Assembly: GCA_051414805.1 (NCBI GenBank)
Contig: CP166702.1
Location: forward strand, 5,394,001-5,458,000
Direction: 5' to 3'
Length of the DNA stretch: 64,000 nucleotides
Origin: Xenophilus sp003671765
Lineage (GTDB): Bacteria; Pseudomonadota; Gammaproteobacteria; Burkholderiales; Burkholderiaceae_C
The position numbers were made by a program, and so were the translations under genes. Shown in pieces: positions 36,648-44,332 of the stretch (the stretch's first letter is position 1; every line of letters begins with the position of its first letter). The notes under the pieces are model-generated. The model was not told the DNA's origin. It was given only the letters and a program-made list of their open reading frames with translations, and made no database searches.

Positions 36648-37454
36648 GTGTTCAAACTGACCAGCCTCAACCTCAACGGCCTGCGTTCGGCCGCCACCAA
36701 GGGCGTGGCCGACTGGGTCGCCGAAACGGCGCCGGATTGTATTTGCATGCAGGAGATCCGCGTCTCGGCCAGCGACGTGGAAGGCCGCTTCGAGGAAATG
36801 GCCGGGCTCAAGGGCCACTTCCACTTCGCCGAGAAGAAGGGCTATGCCGGCACCGCGATCTACACGAAGCACGCCCCCAGCGACGTGGTGGTCGGCTGGG
36901 GCGACGCGGAGTTCGACGCCGAGGGCCGCTACCTGGAACTGCGCTTCGACACGCCCACGCGCAAGCTGTCGATCATCAGCTGCTATTTCCCCAGCGGCAG
37001 TTCGGGCGAGGAGCGGCAGGCCGCCAAGTTCCGCTTCCTCGCCGGCTTCATGCCCTACCTCGTCGCGCTCAAGCAGGGCCGCGAGTTCATCCTGTGCGGC
37101 GACATCAACATCGCGCACAAGGAGGCCGACCTCAAGAACTGGAAGGGCAACCAGAAGAACAGCGGCTTCCTGCCCGAGGAACGCGCCTGGATGACGCGCC
37201 TGCTCGACGCCGGTGCCGAGGGCGCGGGCCTGGTCGACGTGTACCGGCACCTGCAGCCCGACACCACCGATGCCTGCTACACGTGGTGGAGCAACCGCGG
37301 ACAGGCCTACGCGAAGAACGTGGGCTGGCGGCTGGACTACCACCTGGCCACGCCGGCGCTGGCGCAGCTCGCCCGCAGCGAGCACATCTTCAAGACCATC
37401 AAGTTCAGCGACCACGCGCCGATCACGGTGGACTACGAGTTCACGCTGGCGTAG
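36648..37454 (+). CDS. xthA: Exodeoxyribonuclease III
   Basis: A 268-residue AP endonuclease/3'-5' exonuclease of the ExoIII/APE1 family for base-excision repair. Seen are the metal-binding Glu36 in CICMQEIR, FILCGDINIAHKEADLKNW with catalytic Asp, a long loop with GFLPEERAWM, the RLDYHLATP region and the terminal SDHAPITVDYEF with the catalytic His. The start is GTG at 36648 (FKLTSLNLNGLRS follows), the only candidate giving the normal N-terminus. It is divergent from pyrE. Confidence 0.95.
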   Translation: MFKLTSLNLNGLRSAATKGVADWVAETAPDCICMQEIRVSASDVEGRFEEMAGLKGHFHFAEKKGYAGTAIYTKHAPSDVVVGWGDAEFDAEGRYLELRFDTPTRKLSIISCYFPSGSSGEERQAAKFRFLAGFMPYLVALKQGREFILCGDINIAHKEADLKNWKGNQKNSGFLPEERAWMTRLLDAGAEGAGLVDVYRHLQPDTTDACYTWWSNRGQAYAKNVGWRLDYHLATPALAQLARSEHIFKTIKFSDHAPITVDYEFTLA

Positions 37455-37487
37455 GCGGCCAACACGCGGGGGCGCGCGCCCTGCGCC

Positions 37488-38414
37488 TCACGCGGCAGCC
37501 GGCGCCAGCGGTGCAAACACCTCCGTGAGGTAGTCGATGAACGCCCTGGCGTTCGGGCTTGCACGCCGGCTCTCGGGCCAGACGGCCGTGATCGGCGCCC
37601 CATCGACCGCGAATTCGCCGAGCACGGGCACCAGCAGCCCCCGCTCGACGTACGGCGCCGCAATGAACGACCCCAGCATGCCGATGCCGCCGCCGGCGGC
37701 GAGCACTTCGGCGATCGCGTCGCTGGCATCGAGCACCAGGGCGGCGTCGGGATGGAACTCCAGGGTCCGGCTGCCCACCTGGAAGGTCCAGGCCATCACC
37801 TGGCCCGAGGTCTGGTAGCGAAAGCTCACGCAGTCGTGGCCCCTCAGGTCCGCAGGGTGCTCGGGCGCGTCCCGCCTGGACAGGTAGGCGGGTGAGGCGA
37901 AGGCGCCGATCCGGGTGCGCGCCAGGCCGCGCGACAGCAGGTTCGAATCGGCGAGGTGGCCAATGCGCACCGCCACGTCGACACCCTCCTCCACCAGGTT
38001 GACGAAGCGGTCCCCGAGCCGCAGGTCGACGCGCAGCTTGGGGTGACGCCGATGGAAGGCGGGCAATGCGGGTGCCAGCAGCCGCACGCCGATGGGCATC
38101 GATGCCGCCACCTTCAGCACGCCGGCGGGCTCCGATCGCACCGCGGCCGCCGACTGCCCGACCTCCTCCGCGGCGCGCAGCAGGTGCAGCGCGCGGCCAT
38201 GCAGCTCGCGCCCCTCGGGCGTCAGCGTCAAGGACCGGGTGGTGCGGGTGAAGAGCCGCACGCCCAGCTGCTGCTCCAGGCGCCGGACCGTCTTGCTGAC
38301 GGCCGAGGGCGACACCGACAGCGACTGCGCCGCCGCGGTGAAGCTGCCGCTGGACGCCGCGCGCGCGAAGGCCACGATGCCGGTCAGCCGTTCGAGGGTG
38401 ATCTGTTCCTTCAT
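37488..38414 (-). CDS. LysR family transcriptional regulator
   Basis: A 308-residue LysR regulator of the common CrgA/DmlR-like group. The HTH contains FARAASSGSFTAAAQSLSVS and PSAVSKTVRRLEQQLG; the effector region has DRFVNLVEEGVDVAVRIGHL, characteristic of this group. ATG at 38414 is chosen; the open frame continues upstream but without homologous look. It is divergent from the oxidoreductase gene at 38566 across 151 bases and presumably controls it. Confidence 0.9.
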   Translation of the reverse strand: MKEQITLERLTGIVAFARAASSGSFTAAAQSLSVSPSAVSKTVRRLEQQLGVRLFTRTTRSLTLTPEGRELHGRALHLLRAAEEVGQSAAAVRSEPAGVLKVAASMPIGVRLLAPALPAFHRRHPKLRVDLRLGDRFVNLVEEGVDVAVRIGHLADSNLLSRGLARTRIGAFASPAYLSRRDAPEHPADLRGHDCVSFRYQTSGQVMAWTFQVGSRTLEFHPDAALVLDASDAIAEVLAAGGGIGMLGSFIAAPYVERGLLVPVLGEFAVDGAPITAVWPESRRASPNARAFIDYLTEVFAPLAPAAA

Positions 38415-38565
38415 GGCACAAAACAATGGAGCGACAGCCTCATTATCAAATGCGCCGCCAGGATCCAGACTGTCCTTCGTGCGGTGGCCCGAGGCGGCCG
38501 CAAGCATCCTCGAGGCGCCGATGTCCGGCCGGCCCGGATGCAGACAGCAGATGGAAGGAACCCCA

Positions 38566-39585
38566 ATGAACTCTTCGACCATGAAGGCCGTCCGGCAACA
38601 TGCTTTCGGCGGCCCCGAGGTGCTGCGCTACGAGGACGCGCCCATGCCCGCGGTGGCGCCGGGCGAGGTGCGGGTGCGCGTGCATGCGGTGGGCATCAAC
38701 CCGCCCGACTGGTACCTGCGCGAGGGCTACAGGATGCTGCCGCCGCAATGGCAGCCGACGGTTGCCTTTCCCCTCATCCTCGGCACGGACGTGTCCGGCG
38801 TGATCGACGCGGTGGCCGACGACGTCCGGGACTTCGGCGTCGGCGACGAGGTGTACGCGATGGTCCGCTTTCCCGAGGGCCTGGCCGGTGGCAGCCGGGC
38901 CTATGCGGAATGGGTCAGCGTGCCGGCCTGGCAGGTCGCGCGCAAGCCGCGCAGCCTCGACCATGTGCATGCGGCGGCCGCACCGATGTCGCTGCTGACC
39001 GCGTGGCAGTTCCTGGTCGAGGCCGGGCACGAGGTGCCGAACCCGCTGCAGCCCGATCCGCATGTGCCTGTGCCCCTCGAGGGCCGGACCGTGCTCGTCA
39101 ATGGCGCCGCAGGCGGCGTGGGCCAGTTCGCCGTGCAGCTCGCCAAGTGGAAGGGCGCACGCGTCATCGCGGTGGCGTCCGGAAGGCACGAGGCATTCGT
39201 GCACGCGCTGGGCGCGGACCTCTTCATCGACTACACGCGGACGGCGGCGGAGTCCGTCGTGCGGGACCTCGATCTCGTCGTCGACGCCGTGGGGGGAGCG
39301 GGCGCCGCGCGCTTCCTGCCGACGCTCAGGCGCGAGGGGGCCCTGTTTCCGGTCTTCCCCCTCGGTTTCGCAGGGGCTGACGAGGCCCAGCGGCTGGGCG
39401 TCACGGTGTCGACGACGCAGGTGCGATCGAACGGGGCGCAACTCGCGTCGCTGGCCGAACTGCTCGATGCGGGGACGGTGCGCGTCGCGATCGACAGCAC
39501 CTTCGCACTGGCCGACGCACGGCGCGCCCACGAGCGCGCCAGCCGGGGCAACATCCAGGGAAAGATCGTGCTCACGGTGCGCTGA
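38566..39585 (+). CDS. NADP-dependent quinone-type oxidoreductase (MDR family)
   Basis: A 339-residue medium-chain dehydrogenase/reductase of the zinc-less quinone oxidoreductase type. The GroES-like domain contains PEVLRYEDAPMPAVAPGEV and HAVGINPPDWYLREG; the Rossmann fold has NGAAGGVGQFAVQLAKWKGA near residue 175, and the C-terminus ASRGNIQGKIVLTV is typical. AAGGAA sits five bases before ATG 38566. It probably reduces quinones or enones with NADPH. The divergent LysR gene is the likely regulator. Confidence 0.92.
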   Translation: MNSSTMKAVRQHAFGGPEVLRYEDAPMPAVAPGEVRVRVHAVGINPPDWYLREGYRMLPPQWQPTVAFPLILGTDVSGVIDAVADDVRDFGVGDEVYAMVRFPEGLAGGSRAYAEWVSVPAWQVARKPRSLDHVHAAAAPMSLLTAWQFLVEAGHEVPNPLQPDPHVPVPLEGRTVLVNGAAGGVGQFAVQLAKWKGARVIAVASGRHEAFVHALGADLFIDYTRTAAESVVRDLDLVVDAVGGAGAARFLPTLRREGALFPVFPLGFAGADEAQRLGVTVSTTQVRSNGAQLASLAELLDAGTVRVAIDSTFALADARRAHERASRGNIQGKIVLTVR

Positions 39586-39609
39586 CACGGGCGGCGGGCC
39601 CGCGCCCTG

Positions 39610-40524
39610 CTAGCGCGACAGCGCAGGCAGCGCCTTCGCCAGCGCCGCGCTGAACGTGCGCATGGCATCGGTCTCCTGCACACCCCGCTTGGTGAGGCGA
39701 TAGAAATCCAGGCCGACGCGCGGCTTCGCCAGCACCGCCGTGCGCACCTGGTGCCGGCGGCACGCAGCCATCGCGAAGGTGGGCATCACCGCGCTGCCGA
39801 AGCCCGCCTCGACCATCGAGATGAGCGTGCCGAAGAAGTTGAAGGCGCCTGCCTGCGCGGCGGCCAGCCCCAGCTCGGCGAGCTGGCGGTCGATCACCTT
39901 CTGGATCGGGTTGCCGGCCGGCAGGCCGATCAGGGGCATGCCCCGCAGCGAGGACCACGGCACCGTGGCCGCCGCTCGCCCCGTTCCGGCGCCCTCGCTC
40001 TCGCCGAGCGGCGAGACGCGCATCAGCTCGAAGCGCCCGACCGGCACCCGCTCAAGCCCCGGCCCGGCGCGGAAGAAGAAGCCCAGGCCCAGGTCGGCCT
40101 CGCCGCTGGCCACCAGCGTCTCCACGTCCCGCAGGTCGGCATCGAAGAGGCGCAGCGTGGTGCCCGGGTGCGCAGTGCGAAAGCCCGCGAAGACCTGCGG
40201 CAGCAGGTGCGAGGACACCAGCGGCGTGGCGGCCACGCGCAGGGTCTGGCGCGCGGCGTCGCCTTCGGCTCCGAGCTGTTCGGCCACGTCGTCGAGCTCG
40301 GTGACCAGCCGTTCCACCACCGGCAGCAGGCGCCGCCCGGCGGCCGTGAGGCTGACCATGCGCGTGGTGCGGTCGAACAGGCGCGTGCCGAGCTGGCGCT
40401 CCATCTCGCGGATCAGGATGCTCAGGCCGGCCTGGGTGATGTGGGCCTGCTCGGCCGCGCGCGTGAAGTTGCCCACCCGTGCGACCTCGACGAAGGCCCG
40501 CATCTGACGCGTGCTGAGGTTCAT
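39610..40524 (-). CDS. LysR family transcriptional regulator
   Basis: A 304-residue LysR regulator. The HTH includes MRAFVEVARVGNFTRAAEQA and ITQAGLSILIREMERQLG, followed by the effector-binding region (GEADLGLGFFFRAGPGLERV). It belongs to the CbbR/CynR-like type. It is divergent from the flavin monooxygenase at 40642; the 117-base gap holds a dyad TGATA-N6-TATCA next to the lysR start. It ends 24 bases from the convergent oxidoreductase gene. Confidence 0.9.
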   Translation of the reverse strand: MNLSTRQMRAFVEVARVGNFTRAAEQAHITQAGLSILIREMERQLGTRLFDRTTRMVSLTAAGRRLLPVVERLVTELDDVAEQLGAEGDAARQTLRVAATPLVSSHLLPQVFAGFRTAHPGTTLRLFDADLRDVETLVASGEADLGLGFFFRAGPGLERVPVGRFELMRVSPLGESEGAGTGRAAATVPWSSLRGMPLIGLPAGNPIQKVIDRQLAELGLAAAQAGAFNFFGTLISMVEAGFGSAVMPTFAMAACRRHQVRTAVLAKPRVGLDFYRLTKRGVQETDAMRTFSAALAKALPALSR

Positions 40525-40533
40525 AACGAATCA

Positions 40534-40549
40534 TGATAAATCCATATCA
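40534..40549. promoter_or_regulatory. LysR-type operator candidate
   Basis: TGATA-N6-TATCA, a 16-base dyad in an A/T-rich patch 10 bases before the lysR start and 93 bases before the divergent monooxygenase. Position and symmetry fit a LysR recognition site that serves autoregulation and activation. Confidence 0.5.
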
Positions 40550-40641
40550 CATCTAAATTTCCCCTATGGCGCTTTTGCGGTCCCAATACGGGGCAGAGAC
40601 ATCGCCGCGCACGCCGGCGCATCGCAACGACCATTTCCGCC

Positions 40642-41913
40642 ATGAACCTTTCTCCCTCCTCCAGCTTGCCGGCCGACCCACCGGTGCTGATCCTCGGCGC
40701 CGGCATCGGCGGCCTGACCCTGGCGCTGAGCCTGCACCAGGCCGGCATCCCCTGCCGCGTGTATGAAGCGGTGCCCGAGCTGCGGCCCCTGGGTGTCGGC
40801 ATCAACCTGCTGCCCCATGCCGTGCGCGAGCTGGCCGAACTGGGCCTGCTGGAGGCGCTGGATGCGGTCGGCGTGCGCACCCGCGAATCGATCTTCTTCA
40901 CCGAGCACGGGCAGCTGGTGTTTCGCGAAGCGGCCGGGCAGCACGCCGGCTACGACTGGCCGCAGTACTCGATCCACCGCGGCGACCTGCAGACGGTGCT
41001 GCTGCGCGAGACGCTCGCCCGCCTCGGCCCCGACAGCGTGGTCTGCGGCCACCGCTGCACCGGGGTCGACCAGGACGACGGCGGCGTGACGGTGCACTTC
41101 GCCGACGGCCGCGCGCCGGTGCGCGGCGCGGTGGCGATCGGCTGCGACGGCATCCACTCGGCGCTGCGCAGGCAGCTGTATCCGGGCGAGGGCGCGCCGC
41201 GCTATTCGGGCGTCAACATGTGGCGCGGCACGGCCGTGTGGGAGCCCTTCCTGTCGGGCGCGAGCATGGTGCGCGCGGGCTGGCTCGCCGTGGGCAAGAT
41301 GGTCATCTACCCCATCCGCGACAAGGTCGACGGCCAGGGCCGGCAGCTGGTGAACTGGGTGGCGGAAATCCACGCGCCCCAGCCCGCCATGCGCGACTGG
41401 AGCCGGCCCGGCCGGCTGGAGGACTTCCTGCCGGTGTTCGCCGACTGGCACTTCGACTGGCTGGACGTGCCGGCGCTCATCCGCGCCTCGGACACCATCC
41501 TGGAGTACCCGATGGTCGACCAGGACCCGCTGCCACGCTGGACGCACGGCCGCCTGACCCTGCTGGGCGACGCGGCCCACCCGATGGTGCCGCGCGGCTC
41601 CAACGGCGCGGGGCAGGCGATCATCGACGCGCGGGTGCTGGCCGGCGCGCTCAAGCGCGAGGGCGTCGGTGCCGCAGCGCTGGAAAGCTACGACCGCGTG
41701 CGCGTCGAGGCGACCACGAAGGTGGTGCTCACCAACCGCACCAACCCGCCCGATGCGATCCTGCGCGAGGTGTACGAGCGATCGCGCGGCCAGCGCTTCG
41801 ACGACCTCGAGGCCGTCGTGAGCCAGGCCGAACTGCAGGCCATCTCGGACAACTACAAGCGCGTGGCGGGCTATGCGCCGGCTGCCCTGCGAGAGCGGGC
41901 GTCCTACCTCTGA
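40642..41913 (+). CDS. FAD-dependent aromatic monooxygenase (PHBH fold)
   Basis: A 423-residue class A flavoprotein hydroxylase. The dinucleotide motif GAGIGGLTLALSLHQAG starts at about residue 18, the DG motif is AIGCDGIHSALRRQL (about 170), and the GD motif LLGDAAHPMVPRGSNGAG is near 308. A Gln-rich, salicylate-hydroxylase-like linker is absent. The group resembles 3-hydroxybenzoate 6-hydroxylase and related NAD(P)H-dependent enzymes, but the substrate cannot be set. It is followed after 41 bases by a Bug receptor gene, so uptake and hydroxylation of the same aromatic acid are likely. Confidence 0.9.
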   Translation: MNLSPSSSLPADPPVLILGAGIGGLTLALSLHQAGIPCRVYEAVPELRPLGVGINLLPHAVRELAELGLLEALDAVGVRTRESIFFTEHGQLVFREAAGQHAGYDWPQYSIHRGDLQTVLLRETLARLGPDSVVCGHRCTGVDQDDGGVTVHFADGRAPVRGAVAIGCDGIHSALRRQLYPGEGAPRYSGVNMWRGTAVWEPFLSGASMVRAGWLAVGKMVIYPIRDKVDGQGRQLVNWVAEIHAPQPAMRDWSRPGRLEDFLPVFADWHFDWLDVPALIRASDTILEYPMVDQDPLPRWTHGRLTLLGDAAHPMVPRGSNGAGQAIIDARVLAGALKREGVGAAALESYDRVRVEATTKVVLTNRTNPPDAILREVYERSRGQRFDDLEAVVSQAELQAISDNYKRVAGYAPAALRERASYL

Positions 41914-41954
41914 CGCGCTGCGCCCCCTTTTTCGAAGAACGGAGACAACGAACC

Positions 41955-42917
41955 ATGCGCCTTCTCGTCCGCGCGCTCGCCGCCCTCGTCACCGCCGCCG
42001 GTGCGATGGCCGCCCACGCCTGGCCCGACCAGCCGATCACGCTGGTCGTGCCCTACACGCCGGGCACCGGCATCGACCTCATCGCGCGCCAGCTCTCGGC
42101 GGAACTGCCGCAGGCGCTGGGCCAGCCGGTGGTGGTGGACAACGTCCCCGGCGCCAGCGGCAACATCGGCAGCGAGAAGGTGGCCCGCGCCAGGCCCGAC
42201 GGCTACACCCTGATGGTGCAGGTCAACACGCTGGTGATGAACAAGAGCCTGTACAAGTCGCTCGCCTACGACCCGGTGGCCGACTTCACGCCCGTCACGC
42301 TCACCTCCTGGGGCACGCTGCTGCTGGTCACCAACCCGCAGGCGCAGAAGGCCACCACCCTGGCCCAGCTGGTCGCGGCGGCCAAGGCACAGCCCGGCAA
42401 GCTCACCTACGCCACGCCGGGCGTCGGCACGCCGCACCACCTGTCGATGGCGCTGCTGATGCAGGGCACGGGGACCGAGCTGCTGCACGTGCCCTACAAG
42501 GGCACGGCCGGCGCCGTGACCGACCTGCTCGGCGGCCGCATCGACGCCATGTTCCTGCCGGTGCACGTGGCGCTGCCGCACATCCAGGCGGGCAAGCTCA
42601 AGGCCCTGGCCACGGGCAGCGCGAAGCGCCTGCCGCAGCTGCCCGAGGTGCCGACCCTGGCCGAGGCCGGCGTGGCCGTCGACAACGTCGACATGTGGTA
42701 CGGCGTTCTCGCACCCAAGGGCACGCCGCCGGAGGTGGTGGCACGGCTGAACCGCGAGATCGCCGCCGTGCTCAGGCAGCCCGCGGTCGCCAAGTCCTTC
42801 GAGTCGCAGGGCATGGGGCCGGCCAGCTCGACGCCGGCCGAATTCGGCACGCTCATCCAGAAGGACACCCAGCGCTGGGCCGAGGTGGTCAGGCGCGGCA
42901 ACATCATCGCCGACTGA
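41955..42917 (+). CDS. Bug-family (tripartite tricarboxylate) solute-binding receptor
   Basis: A 320-residue periplasmic receptor. The signal peptide MRLLVRALAALVTAAGAMAAHA is followed by WPDQPITLVVPYTPGTGIDL, the N-terminal Bug signature, then NVPGASGNIGSEKVARARPDGYT. Bug proteins bind small carboxylates for TctAB-type transporters; no TctA/TctB is in this window, so it relies on a permease elsewhere or acts as a sensor. It is in one unit with the preceding flavin monooxygenase and ends 6 bases from the convergent gntR. Confidence 0.92.
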   Translation: MRLLVRALAALVTAAGAMAAHAWPDQPITLVVPYTPGTGIDLIARQLSAELPQALGQPVVVDNVPGASGNIGSEKVARARPDGYTLMVQVNTLVMNKSLYKSLAYDPVADFTPVTLTSWGTLLLVTNPQAQKATTLAQLVAAAKAQPGKLTYATPGVGTPHHLSMALLMQGTGTELLHVPYKGTAGAVTDLLGGRIDAMFLPVHVALPHIQAGKLKALATGSAKRLPQLPEVPTLAEAGVAVDNVDMWYGVLAPKGTPPEVVARLNREIAAVLRQPAVAKSFESQGMGPASSTPAEFGTLIQKDTQRWAEVVRRGNIIAD

Positions 42918-42923
42918 ACGCGC

Positions 42924-43652
42924 TCAGCGGCCCGCGTGCCGCGCGAGGTGCACCTGGTGCAAGGTGATCTTGCGCACCTCGGACTGGCTGGTCTCGATGT
43001 GCGCGCGCAGCAGCATCGCGGCCTGGTCGCCGCGGTTGGCGCGGATGGCCTTGAGGATCTTGGCGTGTTCGTCGTAGGTGGCGGCGATGCGCGGCTGCTG
43101 CGTGAAGTCGAGCCGGCGGATGATGCGGATGCGCTCGGTCACGTCGCGGTGCACGCGGGCCATCTCGGCATTGCCGGCCGCCTCGACCAGCGCGCAATGA
43201 AAGGCCTCGTCCCACTGCGCCACCTGCACGCCGTCGGTGCTGCGATCGGCCACCGGCACCAGCCAGATGCCCATCAGCGAGTCCAGCAGCGCGCGGTCGA
43301 TGCGGCGGTCGCTCTCGCAGAGGCGATGCACCGCGGTGGTCTCCAGCACCATGCGCAGGTCGTAGAGCTGCTCGAACTGGTCGAAGTCGAAGGGCAGCAC
43401 CCGCCAGCCGCTGCGGAACAGCACCTCGACGAAGCCCTCCTGCTGCAGCCGGAAGAGCGCCTGGCGCACCGGTGTGCGCGAGACGCCCAGGCGTTCGCTG
43501 ATCTCGTTCTCGGTGAAGCGGTCGCCGGGCACGAGCGTGAACTCGGCGATGTCGCGCTTGAGCTGGGCATGGACCTCGTCGGCGCGCGAGCGGAAGGCGC
43601 CGCCGTCGTCCGGGGTTGATCGGCGGGGAGGGCGCAGGACGGTGGACACCAC
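42924..43652 (-). CDS. GntR/FCD regulator of the urea-polymer island
   Basis: A regulator of about 242 residues. The HTH contains FTLVPGDRFTENEISERLGV and SRTPVRQALFRLQQEGFVEV; the C-terminal FCD domain includes YDLRMVLETTAVHRL and the metal-site-like AFHCALVEAAGN. Two adjacent GTG codons (43652, 43649) are the likely start. It is the last gene of the 15-gene minus-strand run, 14 bases after the second cysteine hydrolase. The 12-base dyads at 51026 and 57562 (CTTGTATCCAAG on the minus strand) resemble FCD operators of the TTGTATACAA type, so it is the likely repressor of both promoters. Confidence 0.87.
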   Translation of the reverse strand: MVSTVLRPPRRSTPDDGGAFRSRADEVHAQLKRDIAEFTLVPGDRFTENEISERLGVSRTPVRQALFRLQQEGFVEVLFRSGWRVLPFDFDQFEQLYDLRMVLETTAVHRLCESDRRIDRALLDSLMGIWLVPVADRSTDGVQVAQWDEAFHCALVEAAGNAEMARVHRDVTERIRIIRRLDFTQQPRIAATYDEHAKILKAIRANRGDQAAMLLRAHIETSQSEVRKITLHQVHLARHAGR

Positions 43653-43666
43653 GGGATGGTACGCGC

Positions 43667-44332
43667 TCAGCCCGCGGCCAAGGCGGCATGCAGCGCGGCG
43701 CTGGGCGCCGTCCAGCCGACGATCGCGCCCTGCGCACGGATCATCTCGACCGCCGCCGCCTTGAAGTGCGGGAAGTAGCTCTCGGTGCAGTCTTCGAGCA
43801 GCAGGCCCTCGTAGCCGCGGTCGTTGGCCTCGCGCATGGAGGTCTGCACGCACACCTCGGTCGTCACGCCGCCGAACAGGAGGTGCGTGATGCCGCGCGA
43901 GCGCAGCAATTCGTGCAGGCCGGTGGCGTAGAACATGCCCTTGCCGGGCTTGTCGATGACGAGCTCGCCGGGGGCCGGCGCCAGCGCGTCGATGATCTGG
44001 TTGCCCGGCTCGCCGGCCACCAGGATGCGTCCCATGGGACCGAGGTCGCCGATGCGCAGGCTGGGATTGCCGCGCGTGCGCTTGGCGGGCGGGCAGTCCG
44101 ACAGGTCGGGCCGGTGCGCCTCGCGCGTGTGCACCACCAGGCCGCCGGCCGCGCGCCAGGCCGCCAGCACCGCCTGCGTCGCGGGCACGATGGCCTCGAG
44201 CAGCGACACGTCGTTGCCCAGCGTCTCGCCGAAGCCGCCGGGCTCGATGAAGTCGCGCTGCATGTCGATCAGCACCAGCGCCGTGTGCGGCAGCTCGAAC
44301 TCGTAGGCGAAGGGTTGGGCATCGATCTTCAT
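43667..44332 (-). CDS. Cysteine hydrolase, isochorismatase-like (triuret hydrolase candidate)
   Basis: A 221-residue amidohydrolase of the isochorismatase-like cysteine hydrolase family. The triad Asp23 (LVLIDMQRDF), Lys128 (VIDKPGKGMF) and Cys161 (TTEVCVQTSM) is intact. It is paralogous to the BiuH-like protein encoded at 45955 but shorter at the N-terminus and different around the substrate loops (EPGGFGETLGNDVSLL for CGKGGYVDVMGYDISL). Paired hydrolases of this type are known in triuret degraders, where TrtA makes carboxybiuret from triuret and BiuH cleaves biuret. This gene fits TrtA better, by elimination; that is an inference. It starts directly after the stop of the ABC ATPase gene. 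Confidence 0.85.
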   Translation of the reverse strand: MKIDAQPFAYEFELPHTALVLIDMQRDFIEPGGFGETLGNDVSLLEAIVPATQAVLAAWRAAGGLVVHTREAHRPDLSDCPPAKRTRGNPSLRIGDLGPMGRILVAGEPGNQIIDALAPAPGELVIDKPGKGMFYATGLHELLRSRGITHLLFGGVTTEVCVQTSMREANDRGYEGLLLEDCTESYFPHFKAAAVEMIRAQGAIVGWTAPSAALHAALAAG